From positions 1 to 64,000 of the forward strand of contig NZ_PYSV01000008.1 of the NCBI RefSeq assembly GCF_003028415.1: a stretch of DNA of 64,000 bases, given 5' to 3'. The position numbers and the translations under genes are program-made. The notes under the pieces were generated by a model, which was given only the letters and a program-made list of their open reading frames with translations, made no database searches and was not told the DNA's origin. Origin of the DNA: Deinococcus arcticus. GTDB taxonomy: Bacteria; Deinococcota; Deinococci; Deinococcales; Deinococcaceae. Positions 24,187 to 36,590 of this stretch are shown one piece after another. Numbering within the stretch: position 1 is the first letter of the stretch; each line of letters starts with the position of its first letter.

Positions 24187-24605
24187 CGCCCCTGATGCGC
24201 TGCCCAGCGGGCCCGCAGCCCTTCAAAGCCCTCGTCAATGCGGCTTTGCGGCAGCACGGCCTGGGTGCTGCTGCCCCGGCCAATCTCGTCGCCCAGTTCG
24301 TTCACGGCCACCATGGAGGCGTAGATGCGCCGCCCCTCCTGCCGCTCGAAGGTGGCGCTCACCGTGACCGTCATGCCGGGCAGCGCCGAGGCAGTGTGGT
24401 TCACCTCCACCTGAAGCCCAATGCCGCCCTCACCGTCTTCCAGAAACGGCAGGATGATCTTGCGCCCGGCCTCTTCAAAGTGCTTGGCCATCCAGTAGGT
24501 GGCGTACACCGGATGCACGCGGCCCAGTTCGCCAAAGTCCACGGTCATGTCGTCGGTCACGGTCACGGTGAGGGTCTGGGTAAAGCCGGCGGGAATGGCG
24601 CGCAT
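24183..24605 (-). CDS. Hot-dog thioesterase, FlK-like
   Basis: A 140-residue acyl-CoA thioesterase-fold protein. [24 protein letters not shown] sequence with the Glu, then [19 protein letters not shown] with His, matches the Thr/Glu/His arrangement of fluoroacetyl-CoA thioesterase FlK relatives. Most such homologues hydrolyse other small acyl-CoAs or are uncharacterised. The ATG at 24605 lies six bases after TAGCCT. The stop codon lies in a heptad array. Confidence 0.78.
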   Translation of the reverse strand: MRAIPAGFTQTLTVTVTDDMTVDFGELGRVHPVYATYWMAKHFEEAGRKIILPFLEDGEGGIGLQVEVNHTASALPGMTVTVSATFERQEGRRIYASMVAVNELGDEIGRGSSTQAVLPQSRIDEGFEGLRARWAAHQGR

Positions 24606-24681
24606 GTGCGTAGGCTAACAACTGGGCGCGTGCATGGGCAGAGCCTTAACCTGCTGTCACGGACAGCGGCAGGCGCGCCCG

Positions 24682-24687
24682 TACACT
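24682..24687 (+). promoter_or_regulatory. -10 box for leaderless yihY mRNA
   Basis: TACACT ends seven bases before ATG 24695 with no ribosome-binding site between them. Confidence 0.6.
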
Positions 24688-24694
24688 GCCCGGC

Positions 24695-25864
24695 ATGAGG
24701 CTCAAGCCTGCCGACCTGTTCACCCTGCTGCGCGAGGCATTCCTGGCGTTCGGGCAGGACAAGGCCCCCCGGCTGGCGGCGGCCATTGCCTACTACGCCA
24801 TGTTCAGCCTGGCGCCGCTGCTGCTGGTGGCGGTGATCGTGGCCAGCCGCTTTCTGACCAACGAGGGCTTTTTAGATCAGCTGTTCGGGGCCAGCGGCGT
24901 GGTCACGCAGAATCTGGGGGCCGACGCCGCCGCCTTCCTGAAGGGCCTGATCAAGCCCGAAAGCCTGGAAAAAAGCAGCGTGGTGGCCTCGGTGGTGGCG
25001 GGCGTGACCCTGTTCATGGGGGCCACCGGGCTGTTCGTGCAGCTTCAGGACGCCCTGAACAGCATGTGGGGCGCCGATCCGGCCCCGCCGCAGGGGGTCT
25101 TGCATGTCCTGTGGACCCGGGTGAAGTCTTTCCTGATGATTCTGGCCATCGGGCTGATTCTGATTGTCTTTCTGGGCCTGAACACCTACCTCTCGGCCAT
25201 GGCCCAGCGGCTGGGCGACACCATCGGGGCGGGCGCGTTGTTCGTGCGCCTGGGCACGGTGCTGCTGTCCACGCTGTTTCTCACGCCCATCTTTGCGGGC
25301 ATTTACAAGGTGCTGCCGGACGTGAAACTGGAATGGCGCGAGGTCTGGGTGGGGGGCTTTTTCACGGCGGCGCTGTTCACGCTGGGGCAACTGGGCATTG
25401 GCCTGTACCTGGGGCAGGCAGCGCCGGGCAGCGTGTTCGCCGGGGCGGCCTCGCTGGTGCTGCTGCTGCTGTGGATCTATTACTCGGCCATGATCTTCTT
25501 CTTTGGCGCGGAAGTGACCTGGGTCTATTCCCAGAAGTTCGGCACCCATGCGGGCGGCGCGGGCAACACTGCCAAGAAAGAAGCCCTGGCCGCCCAGGGC
25601 GTGGACATTCACCCCGGCGAGAGCGAGCAGGAGCGTGCGGCCAAGGCGGCGGCCGACGGCCCGGTGCGCGACGCCCGGGGCCGGGTGCTGGGCGTGAAGG
25701 TGCCCGCGCTGCCCCGCGTGCTGCCGCAGGTGCCCCGGCGCGAGGAAGGTCGGGTCCTGCCCACGGTACGCGCGGCCCTGGGCCACGCCCTGCTGGCCCT
25801 GCTGGCCATTCCGGCGGTGATCGTGCTGCGGGTGCTGGGCCTGACCGGCGGGCGGCGGCGCTGA
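24695..25864 (+). CDS. YihY/BrkB-family inner membrane protein
   Basis: A 389-residue membrane protein. Residues 1-280 hold about six membrane segments with the family marks [34 protein letters not shown] and [20 protein letters not shown]. The family was once annotated as ribonuclease BN in error and remains without a fixed function. After the core comes a charged cytoplasmic region of about 80 residues and a final hydrophobic segment near [18 protein letters not shown], an extension beyond the usual length of about 290. Confidence 0.87.
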   Translation: MRLKPADLFTLLREAFLAFGQDKAPRLAAAIAYYAMFSLAPLLLVAVIVASRFLTNEGFLDQLFGASGVVTQNLGADAAAFLKGLIKPESLEKSSVVASVVAGVTLFMGATGLFVQLQDALNSMWGADPAPPQGVLHVLWTRVKSFLMILAIGLILIVFLGLNTYLSAMAQRLGDTIGAGALFVRLGTVLLSTLFLTPIFAGIYKVLPDVKLEWREVWVGGFFTAALFTLGQLGIGLYLGQAAPGSVFAGAASLVLLLLWIYYSAMIFFFGAEVTWVYSQKFGTHAGGAGNTAKKEALAAQGVDIHPGESEQERAAKAAADGPVRDARGRVLGVKVPALPRVLPQVPRREEGRVLPTVRAALGHALLALLAIPAVIVLRVLGLTGGRRR

Positions 25865-25933
25865 GGGCAGGGCCTGGGCGCTCTCCCCCTCCCATTCCGG
25901 CCCTGTGCCCCCCAATCTGCTATCACAGGGCGC

Positions 25934-26704
25934 ATGAAGCGCCCCCTGTTGCTGCTGGGTCTGCTGCTGGCGGGCTCGGCCGGAGCGGCGAACCTGACCG
26001 TGTTCGCTGCTGCCTCGCTCACCGACGCCCTGACCGAACTGGGCCGGGCCTTCGATGCCCGCACCGGGCACAGAACCACCTTTCAGTTCGCCGGCTCACA
26101 GGTGCTGCGCACCCAGCTGGAACAGGGCGCCCGGGCCGACGTGTACGCCAGCGCCAACAGCGCGCAGTTTGACCCGCTGGTGCGGAGCGGGCTGCTGAAT
26201 CCAGGAACGTTCTTCGTGGGCAACCGGCTGGCCATTATTGCCCCCAGAACCGGGCGCGCCGTGACCACCCTGGCCGATCTGGCGCGGCCCGGCGTGAAAC
26301 TGGTCCTGGCCGACCGCGCCGTGCCCGCCGGCGACTACACGCGCCGGATGCTGGGGGCCGTGGACCGGGCAGGCACATACGGCAAGGACTTTTCGGGCCG
26401 GGTGCTGAAGAATGTGGTGAGCGAGGAACCCAACGTGCGGCAGGTGGCCCTGAAGGTGGCCCTGGGTGAGGCGGATGCCGCCGTGGTGTACCAGAGTGAC
26501 GTGACGCCGGCCCTGAAGGCGAAGGTGCGCCTCATCGCCCTGCCCACCCGCTTTAACCAGACCGCCCGCTATCCCATTGGTGTGGTCCGGAACAGCGCCA
26601 GCCCCGAGGCCGCGCAGGCGTTTGTGGCTTACGTGCGCTCGGCCCCGGGGCAGAAGATTCTGCGGAGCTGGGGTTTTCTGCCTGTGCCGGGCGCCACCCC
26701 GTAA
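25934..26704 (+). CDS. modA: Molybdate ABC transporter substrate-binding protein
   Basis: A 256-residue periplasmic binding protein for molybdate or tungstate. A signal peptide (LLLLGLLLAGSAGAA) precedes the family start NLTVFAAASLTDALTELG, with later FQFAGSQVLRTQLEQGARAD, FVGNRLAIIAP, ADRAVPAGDYTRRML and ALGEADAAVVYQSDV. The anion-binding Ser (AAASL) and Ser (AGS) are retained. The ATG follows TATCAC by seven bases. The modB gene begins five bases after the stop. Confidence 0.92.
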   Translation: MKRPLLLLGLLLAGSAGAANLTVFAAASLTDALTELGRAFDARTGHRTTFQFAGSQVLRTQLEQGARADVYASANSAQFDPLVRSGLLNPGTFFVGNRLAIIAPRTGRAVTTLADLARPGVKLVLADRAVPAGDYTRRMLGAVDRAGTYGKDFSGRVLKNVVSEEPNVRQVALKVALGEADAAVVYQSDVTPALKAKVRLIALPTRFNQTARYPIGVVRNSASPEAAQAFVAYVRSAPGQKILRSWGFLPVPGATP

Positions 26705-26709
26705 GCCGC

Positions 26710-27501
26710 GTGGGCCGCCGCCAGACCAGGATGCCGCTTCTGCCCGCCGTGCTGGGGGGGCTGCTGGTGGCCTTTTTGCTGCTGCCGGTGGCGGCGCTGC
26801 TCTCGCGGGGCCTGGGGCCGGGCTTCTGGCCCGCCCTGCAGGGTGCCGCCGTGCAGGACGCCCTGCGCGTGAGCCTGCTCACCACCGGCTGCGCCGCCCT
26901 GCTGACGGTGGTGCTGGTCACCCCGGTGGCCTGGGGGCTGGCCCGCTTCACCTTTCCGGGCAAGGCGGCCCTGGAAACGCTGCTGGACCTGCCCATGGTG
27001 CTGCCGCCCGTGGTCGCGGGGGTGGGGCTGCTGCTGGCCTTTGGCCGACAGGGCTGGCTGGGGCCGCCGCTGGAACTGGCGGGCATCCGCGTGGCGTTTT
27101 CGCCGGCCGCCGTGGTGCTGGCGCAGCTGTTCGTGGCCGCGCCGTTCTACCTGCGTGCCGCCCGCGCGGGCTTTGCCGCCGTGGACCCGAACCTGGAAGC
27201 CGCCGCGCGCACCGACGGCGCCGGGGGCTGGGCGGTGTTCCGCTTCATCACGTGGCCCCTGACCCTGCCCTTCTTGCTGGAGGGCCTGATTCTGGCCTGG
27301 GCCCGCGCCCTGGGCGAATTTGGCGCCACCATCCTGTTTGCCGGGTCGCTGCAGGGCACCACCCGCTCGGTGCCCCTGGCCATCTACGCCGCGCTCGAAT
27401 CGGACCTGGGGCCCGCGCTGGTGCTCTCGGCAGTGATGGTGGTGGTGGCCTTTGGCGTGCTGCTGCTGGTGCGGGGGCTGGCCGGGCTGCGCCAGGAGTA
27501 G
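26710..27501 (+). CDS. modB: Molybdate ABC transporter permease
   Basis: A 263-residue permease with about six membrane segments and the EAA-type loop EAAARTDGAGGWAVFRFITW for contact with the ATPase. LARALGEFGATILFAGSLQG-like sequence near the end is typical of ModB (here WARALGEFGATILFAG). The start is GTG 26710, five bases after the modA stop, or an ATG seven codons on. The usual ATPase gene modC does not follow: the next gene is hisA on the other strand. Confidence 0.92.
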   Translation: MGRRQTRMPLLPAVLGGLLVAFLLLPVAALLSRGLGPGFWPALQGAAVQDALRVSLLTTGCAALLTVVLVTPVAWGLARFTFPGKAALETLLDLPMVLPPVVAGVGLLLAFGRQGWLGPPLELAGIRVAFSPAAVVLAQLFVAAPFYLRAARAGFAAVDPNLEAAARTDGAGGWAVFRFITWPLTLPFLLEGLILAWARALGEFGATILFAGSLQGTTRSVPLAIYAALESDLGPALVLSAVMVVVAFGVLLLVRGLAGLRQE

Positions 27502-27511
27502 GGGCCGGGCT

Positions 27512-28234
<723 letters not shown>

Positions 28235-28281
28235 GCGGCCCAGGATACGGGCCCCGGCCCACAGGGGGCGCCCGTGAGGGC

Positions 28282-28287
28282 TACACT
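28282..28287 (+). promoter_or_regulatory. -10 box for leaderless glycosyltransferase mRNA
   Basis: TACACT ends six bases before GTG 28294; CCCCC fills the gap. Confidence 0.6.
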
Positions 28288-28293
28288 GCCCCC

Positions 28294-29432
<1,139 letters not shown>

Positions 29433-29436
<4 letters not shown>

Positions 29437-30104
29437 GCCGGGCCGGCCCCAGGTGATTGCTTCCGCGCCGACCCTGCAGGCCGCAGAGCTTGGGCCCCGA
29501 ACTGTTCGCACAGGTCCAGCGGGTGGGTGATGTCCGCGTCGGTGAAGCGGACCTCCACGACCCCGGCCTCGCAGACCTGCTCCACGCGACCCTGCGCGAT
29601 GTTCTGAAGCAGGTCCGAGAGAAACTGCGTGATGGAGGACGCCAGGACAAAGCGTTTAAGCTCCCGCGCGCCAAAGTTGATGATCTGCCCCACCTGGCCG
29701 CCAGGGTCTGGGCGCAGATCTGCCGCGATGTACGCTCCGCTGTGGTCGTGGGCCAGCGGCAGCCAGCCCGCATCGAAGGCCACCGGCCTCACGGTGCCCG
29801 GGGGATCAACTGCCTCCACCGTTTGAAAAGCAGGGTCCATGAAGACGCTGCTGAGGAAGCCCCCGCGCTCATCCAGGCCTGCCTGCAGCGGCAGGGCGCT
29901 CAGGCCGTAGAACAGGGCCTGCGCCTGCCGCGCCAAGAGGGGGTTCAGCTGATGAAAATACTGCTGAAGATCGTCTGGCACGGCCACCTTCAACTCGCGT
30001 TCCAGACGCTGGAACAGTGGCGTCAGGTTCTCCGGCTCAGTGGGAGCGGTCTGCTCAGCGGGCCACCAGGACCGGATGGTGTGAAAAGGGGTGGGGTTGG
30101 GCAT
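29433..30104 (-). CDS. SMI1/KNR4 (SUKH) family protein, possible orphan immunity protein
   Basis: A 223-residue protein. The order [40 protein letters not shown] and [19 protein letters not shown] with GQIINFG follows the SUKH superfamily pattern. Members protect against polymorphic toxins or act in regulation. No toxin, secretion module or VgrG/Rhs gene is near, so an immunity role is conjecture. A GGAGG lies 13 bases before the ATG, rather far. It lies about 70 bases downstream of nothing coding on its own strand other than the S9 peptidase, whose stop is at 30175. Confidence 0.75.
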
Positions 30105-30174
30105 CGTCAGCTCGCTTCCTCCTGCCCTGGCGGCGCACGTGGCGGCCTGGACCTGGGGTGCTCAGGGCCCCAGC

Positions 30175-32208
<2,034 letters not shown>

Positions 32209-32571
32209 GGTGCCCAGTCAATCACACCGGGAGCGCGGGGCCCGCTTTGGCAGTGCGGAGGCGTGCGCCTGGGCTGGACAGAGCGCCCTGCTGCCAGGCG
32301 CAGCTGCAGGGTCAGGCCCTGCGGCGCCGGCCCCGGCACTCTGTGTGCACGCACCCCATAGAAGCGCTTCCAAACGGAAAAAATCCCCATTCATGATGAC
32401 TCGCTCAAGACGGAGTGGAACGGTCCTCGCTATTTCCAAAGAACCTTACCGTACTCTGACTGTACCGGCCCAATCCGGTCTGTTCCTACCCTTCTGTCGG
32501 CGTGTGGCCCGCGCTGATTGTCCGCCGCCGTCCCTGGCTCCACTCTTTTCATCGTCCTCTGGAGGTCTGCC
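32209..32571. other. Upstream region of the 63-residue protein gene
   Basis: A 360-base gap between divergent genes. From about 32380 the sequence is less GC-rich and holds TACTCT and TACCGT boxes near 32445-32460, plausible promoter elements for the gene at 32572, implying a leader of about 100 bases. No reading frame is convincing. Confidence 0.4.
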
Positions 32572-32763
32572 ATGCAAGAGCTGTCCTGCACCTGGGTTCC
32601 GGGCACCTTTGATGTCGTTCGCCTGAAATTCGCTGGCCGCACCGTGGAAATGACCAGCACCCGCCTCGCCCGTCTGTTCGGCAAGCAGGCCCTGCACGAC
32701 CTGTATCTCAAGGGCAGTGCCAAGCTCAAGGCCGATCCGCAGCAGGTGGCCCTGCTCAGCTGA
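32572..32763 (+). CDS. Small conserved-looking protein, 63 residues
   Basis: An ATG with GGAGG seven bases upstream and a strong terminator 18 bases after the stop define a complete single-gene unit. The protein is basic and folded-looking, with a beta-rich start (CTWVPGTFDVVRLKFAG) and helical LARLFGKQALHDLYLKGSAK. No family recognised. The long leader, ribosome-binding site and private terminator suggest a well-expressed gene. Confidence 0.75.
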   Translation: MQELSCTWVPGTFDVVRLKFAGRTVEMTSTRLARLFGKQALHDLYLKGSAKLKADPQQVALLS

Positions 32764-32781
32764 GTTCCCCGCATGCCCCGG

Positions 32782-32810
32782 GGCGCCCCCATGATCCGGG
32801 GCGCCTTTTT
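32782..32810 (+). terminator. Rho-independent terminator
   Basis: GGCGCCCC (32782-32789) pairs with GGGGCGCC (32798-32805), followed by TTTTT. Confidence 0.9.
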
Positions 32811-32832
32811 GGCTGCGCGCTAGCATGCCCCC

Positions 32833-33942
32833 ATGAGCCACCCTGCCCCCGACATAGACCTGAGCGCCCTGCAGGCCGACCTGCGCCAGCTCGTGGAGAT
32901 CGAGTCGCCGTCCAGCGATCCGCTGGCCGTGGCCCATGTGATGAACGTGGTGGAAGGCTGGGCGCGCGCCCTGGGCGCCGAGACCCACGCCCTGGGCGGC
33001 GGCACCCGCGTGTTCCGCTTCGGGGTGGACGGCACGCGGCCCCCGCTGCTGGTGCTGACCCACGCCGATACGGTCTGGCCCCACGGCACCCTGGCCCACA
33101 TGCCCTTTCGGGTGGACGGCGAGCGCCTGTACGGCCCCGGCACCTACGACATGAAAGCGGGCATTGCGGGGCTGTTCCACGCGCTGCGGGCCCTGCGCGG
33201 CGAGTGGCCGCGAGGCGGCGTGACCGTGCTGCTCTCACCCGATGAAGAAACAGGCAGCGAGACCAGCCGCGCCCACATTGAAGCCGCTGCCCGCCAGAGC
33301 CGCGCCGCGCTGGTGGTGGAGCCCCCGGTGGCCGACACCCACGCCCTGAAAACCGGGCGCAAGGGCACCGGCTCGTTCACCCTGACCTTCACTGGCATTG
33401 CCAGTCACGCGGGCAACAAACCCGAAGAGGGGGCCAGCGCCATCACGGCGGCGGCCGAGGCGGTGCTGGCCCTGCAGGCCCTGGCCCGCCCGGAGGCAGG
33501 CACCACCGTCAGCGTGGGCCTGATGGCGGGAGGCAGCGCGGTGAACGTGATTCCAGCCGACTGCACCCTGCACCTTGACCTGCGCGTGAGCACCCTGGCC
33601 GAGGCCGAGCGCCTGGACGCCGCCGTGCGGGCGTGGCGCCCGGGGGACGCCCGGGTGCAGGTGAACGTGGCCGGCGGCCTGAACCGCCCGCCCTTCGAGC
33701 AGGGCCCCGGCACCCTGGCCCTGTACGAACAGGCCCGCGCCATTGCCGGGGACCTGGGCTTTGACCTGCCCCACGCGGTGGTGGGGGGCGGCAGCGACGG
33801 CAATTTCACGGCGCCCATCATTCCCACCCTGGACGGCCTGGGCGCCCCCGGCGACGGTGCGCACGCGGCCCACGAACACGTGCGCCTGGACCGCTGGCCC
33901 GACCACGTGCGCCTGCTGACCCGCCTGCTGCGCGAGGTGTAA
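32833..33942 (+). CDS. M20-family metallopeptidase, carboxypeptidase G2 type
   Basis: A 369-residue two-zinc peptidase/amidase. VLTHADTVWPHG gives the first metal His and catalytic Asp, GPGTYDMKAGIAG the bridging Asp, SPDEETGSETS the catalytic Glu pair, and AHAAHEHVRLD the late His. The dimerisation lid lies between (SHAGNKPEEGASAITAAAE). Relatives cleave C-terminal glutamate or related amides. The ATG follows TAGCAT by six bases (leaderless). A family A repeat hairpin lies ten bases after its stop. Confidence 0.92.
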   Translation: MSHPAPDIDLSALQADLRQLVEIESPSSDPLAVAHVMNVVEGWARALGAETHALGGGTRVFRFGVDGTRPPLLVLTHADTVWPHGTLAHMPFRVDGERLYGPGTYDMKAGIAGLFHALRALRGEWPRGGVTVLLSPDEETGSETSRAHIEAAARQSRAALVVEPPVADTHALKTGRKGTGSFTLTFTGIASHAGNKPEEGASAITAAAEAVLALQALARPEAGTTVSVGLMAGGSAVNVIPADCTLHLDLRVSTLAEAERLDAAVRAWRPGDARVQVNVAGGLNRPPFEQGPGTLALYEQARAIAGDLGFDLPHAVVGGGSDGNFTAPIIPTLDGLGAPGDGAHAAHEHVRLDRWPDHVRLLTRLLREV

Positions 33943-34110
33943 TTACGGATTCCGAAAAATTCCGTAACGTGTTCCGGAATTTTTTCGACCGGAGGGAGCA
34001 GGAAAGAAGGCGGATTTCCGGGAATTGGGCTGGAACAGCGCCGAAGGCGGGGAACATCGCCCTTCTTCCCGGATGGTACGGAACTGGACGGCAGTCCGTA
34101 TAAGGCCACG
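33943..34110 (+). repeat. Family A dispersed repeat, copy 2
   Basis: The clearest copy of the repeat also found at 305-485 (reversed) and, more diverged, at 48635-48825. The order is an A/T hairpin, CGACCGGAGGG, GATTTCCGGGAATTGGGCTG, AACAGCGCCGAAGGCGGGGA, CCTTCTTCCCGGATG and GACGGCAGTCCGTAT. It begins directly after the M20 stop. Confidence 0.88.
33953..33987 (+). terminator. Terminator-like hairpin of family A repeat, after M20 gene
   Basis: CGAAAAATTCCGTAA (33953-33967) pairs with TTCCGGAATTTTTTCG (33972-33987) with small mismatches, ending in six U. It is ten bases beyond the stop. Confidence 0.75.
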
Positions 34111-34173
34111 CCGCACGGTCCAGTGGGTGGCGACCTCGGAGGAACGGCCTCCAGACGTTCTGTCTCAGGTGGC

Positions 34174-34213
34174 TTCCGAAAGAGTCCGTCATCCTTACAC
34201 ACTCTTTTCGGAA
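34174..34213 (-). terminator. Second family A-type hairpin, after GGDEF-EAL gene
   Basis: TTCCGAAAGAGT (34174-34185) pairs with ACTCTTTTCGGAA (34201-34213) apart from one bulge. It ends seven bases from the stop of the minus-strand GGDEF-EAL gene, and repeats the TTCCGAAA...TTTCGGAA form of the family A hairpin. Confidence 0.65.
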
Positions 34214-34219
34214 CTCGTA

Positions 34220-36115
34220 TCAGGTGGCCCTGGCGGGCTCTGCGTGGGCGGCGCGCAGCAGGGCGCCCAGTTCCTCGGCGGTGATGGGGCGGCACAGGCC
34301 GTGGCCCTGGCCCAGGGGGCAGTCCAGGGCGCGCAGCATCTCCAGGTGGGCGCAGGTCTCGATGCCCTCGGCGGTCAGGTCCACCCGCATGTGCGCGGCA
34401 ATGTCCAGGGCGGCGCGGGTGAGGGCGCGGGCAAAGCCCCCATTCTGGTCATGGGGCAGATCAACAATGATTGAGCGGTCGAGTTTGACCCCGGTGATGG
34501 GCATGGTGCGCAGCCGCGCAAGGTTGGAATAGCCCGAGCCGAAATCGTCAATGCTGATGCGCACGCCCAGGTCCCGCAGCTCCTGCAGGGTACGGGCCAC
34601 CCGGTCGTCCTCGTACAGCACGGCGGTTTCGGTGAGTTCCAGTTCCAGGCGGCGGGGGCGCAGGCCCGTGCGCTGCAGCGCCGCGCGCACCGTCTGCGCG
34701 AAGTCGGCCTGCAGCAGCTGCACCGGGCTGACATTCACGCTGACCCGCACGCCCGGCCAGCCGCGCGCCGCCTCGCAGGCGGTCTGCAGCACCCAGGTGC
34801 CCACCGGCATGATCAGGCCCACCCGCTCGGCCACCGGAATGAATTCACTGGGCGGCACCGGGCCCAGCGTGGGGTGCGTCCAGCGCAGCAGCGCCTCGGC
34901 CTTGACCAGCCGCAGGTCACGCAGGCGGTAGATGGGCTGAAAGCGCAGGGACAGTTCAGCGCGCCCCAGGGCGTTCCCCAGGTCGCGGGCCAGCACCTGA
35001 AAGCGTTCGGTGGCGGCGTCCTGCTGCGGGTGGTAGCGCCGCACCTGCCGCCGCCCGGCGCGCTTGACCGCGTACATGGCGCTGTCGGCGTGCCGCAGCA
35101 GGTCGCCGGGGTGCTGCGCGTCGTCGGGGTAGAGGCTCAGGCCAATGCTTACCGTGGCGTCCACACCCACGTGGCGGCTGGGGGCCAGCGGCGCCTGCAG
35201 CAGGTGCCCGGCCAGCGCGTGGGCCTCGGGCTCGCGGGTGTCGGGCAGCAGCACCACGAATTCGTCGCCGCTGAGACGAAAGACCTGCGCCCCCTCGCCG
35301 GCCAGGCGCTGCAGTTCACGGGCCAGCCCACGCAGCAGGTCGTCGCCCGCCGCGTGGCCCAGGGTGTCGTTGATGACCTTAAAGGCGTCCACATCCACGA
35401 ACAGCACCGCAAAGGGCGTCTGCTGCGCGGCCAGTTGCTCCAGCTGCTCGTGCAGGCGCACTCGCCCGGGCAGCCCGGTCAGCAGGTCGGTGTACACCAG
35501 TTGCTGCAGCACCCGCTGCTCGCCGTGCAGCCGCCCCAGGGCGTCGTTGCGCTGCATGAAAAACGACGCCCCGTACAGGCTGACCGCCGCCGACAGGTTG
35601 ATCTGCAGCAGGGCGCGCGCCAGGTCTACCGGCAGGGCCTCGCCCTGCACCACCGGCCACAGCACAATCATCAGGCTGCAGAGCGCCACCGCCCACAGCA
35701 GGGCGCCCAGCACCCGCCGCACCTCGCGCGCCAGATCGGTCAGCATGGTCCAGGTGATCACGGTGGGCAGCCACACCAGGGTTTCCAGCACCTCCAGCAC
35801 CCGGGCGTAGGGGTCACGCAGCACAAAGCCCAGCAGCAGCAGCTTGGCGCTTAAAAACAGGCCGCTGCCCGCCGTGACGGCCAGGGTGATCTGCCGGATG
35901 GACGCCCACGAACGCAGCGTCGCCAGCCAGCAGACCAGCAGCAGCGCCGACATGGCGAGGTACAGCGGCGGATCATAGTGGGTGTCCCAGACGTCGGGGC
36001 GGGCAAACAGCAGCGCGGCCAGGATAGACAGCTGCACCACCGGCAGGCCCAGCAGCAGCATGCGCCGCCACGCGCCCTGCAGCTCCTGCGTGAGTGGTGC
36101 GCCCTCTGTGCCCAT
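34220..36115 (-). CDS. Cyclic di-GMP enzyme with GGDEF and EAL domains
   Basis: A 631-residue membrane protein. Residues 18-185 contain about six hydrophobic segments as a sensory module. A GGDEF domain follows (TDLLTGLPGRVRLHE from 209) with the signature as SGDEF (282-286) and no RxxD inhibitory site before it. The EAL domain has KAEALLRW (EAL 407-409), NVSPVQL, LELELTETAVL, SIDDFGSGYSNLARL and AEGIET, the residues needed for phosphodiesterase activity. It may therefore degrade c-di-GMP and retain GTP binding or weak synthesis. The ATG follows TAGGCT by seven bases. Confidence 0.93.
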   Translation of the reverse strand: MGTEGAPLTQELQGAWRRMLLLGLPVVQLSILAALLFARPDVWDTHYDPPLYLAMSALLLVCWLATLRSWASIRQITLAVTAGSGLFLSAKLLLLGFVLRDPYARVLEVLETLVWLPTVITWTMLTDLAREVRRVLGALLWAVALCSLMIVLWPVVQGEALPVDLARALLQINLSAAVSLYGASFFMQRNDALGRLHGEQRVLQQLVYTDLLTGLPGRVRLHEQLEQLAAQQTPFAVLFVDVDAFKVINDTLGHAAGDDLLRGLARELQRLAGEGAQVFRLSGDEFVVLLPDTREPEAHALAGHLLQAPLAPSRHVGVDATVSIGLSLYPDDAQHPGDLLRHADSAMYAVKRAGRRQVRRYHPQQDAATERFQVLARDLGNALGRAELSLRFQPIYRLRDLRLVKAEALLRWTHPTLGPVPPSEFIPVAERVGLIMPVGTWVLQTACEAARGWPGVRVSVNVSPVQLLQADFAQTVRAALQRTGLRPRRLELELTETAVLYEDDRVARTLQELRDLGVRISIDDFGSGYSNLARLRTMPITGVKLDRSIIVDLPHDQNGGFARALTRAALDIAAHMRVDLTAEGIETCAHLEMLRALDCPLGQGHGLCRPITAEELGALLRAAHAEPARAT

Positions 36116-36214
36116 GTCCGGCAGCCTAGCGCCCTGGCCCCACAGTTTTCATACCGGCGCGCCGGGTTTTGCCGGCCCTTGTGCCCGGGGCGGCGCGGCC
36201 CGCACAATCACCCC

Positions 36215-36511
36215 ATGTTCCGCCGCCGCCCCGCCAATCCGTATGTCAAAACCGACAGCGCCCAGGTGTTTCGTGTGCGGGTGCGCACCCAGCCCCACGG
36301 CGAGGAGGTAGAGGTGCGCTTTACCAAGGGCGCCCACATCGCCGCCGGGGAGGGCGGCACCTTCTTTTTCCGCAAGCCCATCGTCTCGCCCCGGCATCTG
36401 GACCGGGGCGAACTGGTGGTGCATTTTGACCGCGCCTACCGCGTGACCGCCACCGAGGCCGAGAACCTCAGCTTCATTCCGGTCAGCGAGTGGCCAGACG
36501 CTGGGGCGTGA
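36215..36511 (+). CDS. Hypothetical protein, 98 residues
   Basis: The ATG lies six bases after CACAAT with no ribosome-binding site, a leaderless pattern. The 98-residue product is basic then beta-rich (RVRVRTQPHGEEVEVRFTKG, KPIVSPRHLDRGELVVHFDR), suggesting a compact beta-barrel. No family recognised. Divergent from the GGDEF-EAL gene. Confidence 0.7.
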   Translation: MFRRRPANPYVKTDSAQVFRVRVRTQPHGEEVEVRFTKGAHIAAGEGGTFFFRKPIVSPRHLDRGELVVHFDRAYRVTATEAENLSFIPVSEWPDAGA

Positions 36512-36590
36512 GCGGGTTCAGGCGAGGGTCTGTCCTTTTTCTGACATCACGCGGCGCCTGTGGCCGGCGGTGCTGGCTGATGTGAAGCCG

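Noticed and set aside
34025..34474. Plus-strand frame through the family A repeat into the GGDEF-EAL gene
   Set aside because: It is antisense to a clear gene over half its length and otherwise within a repeat.
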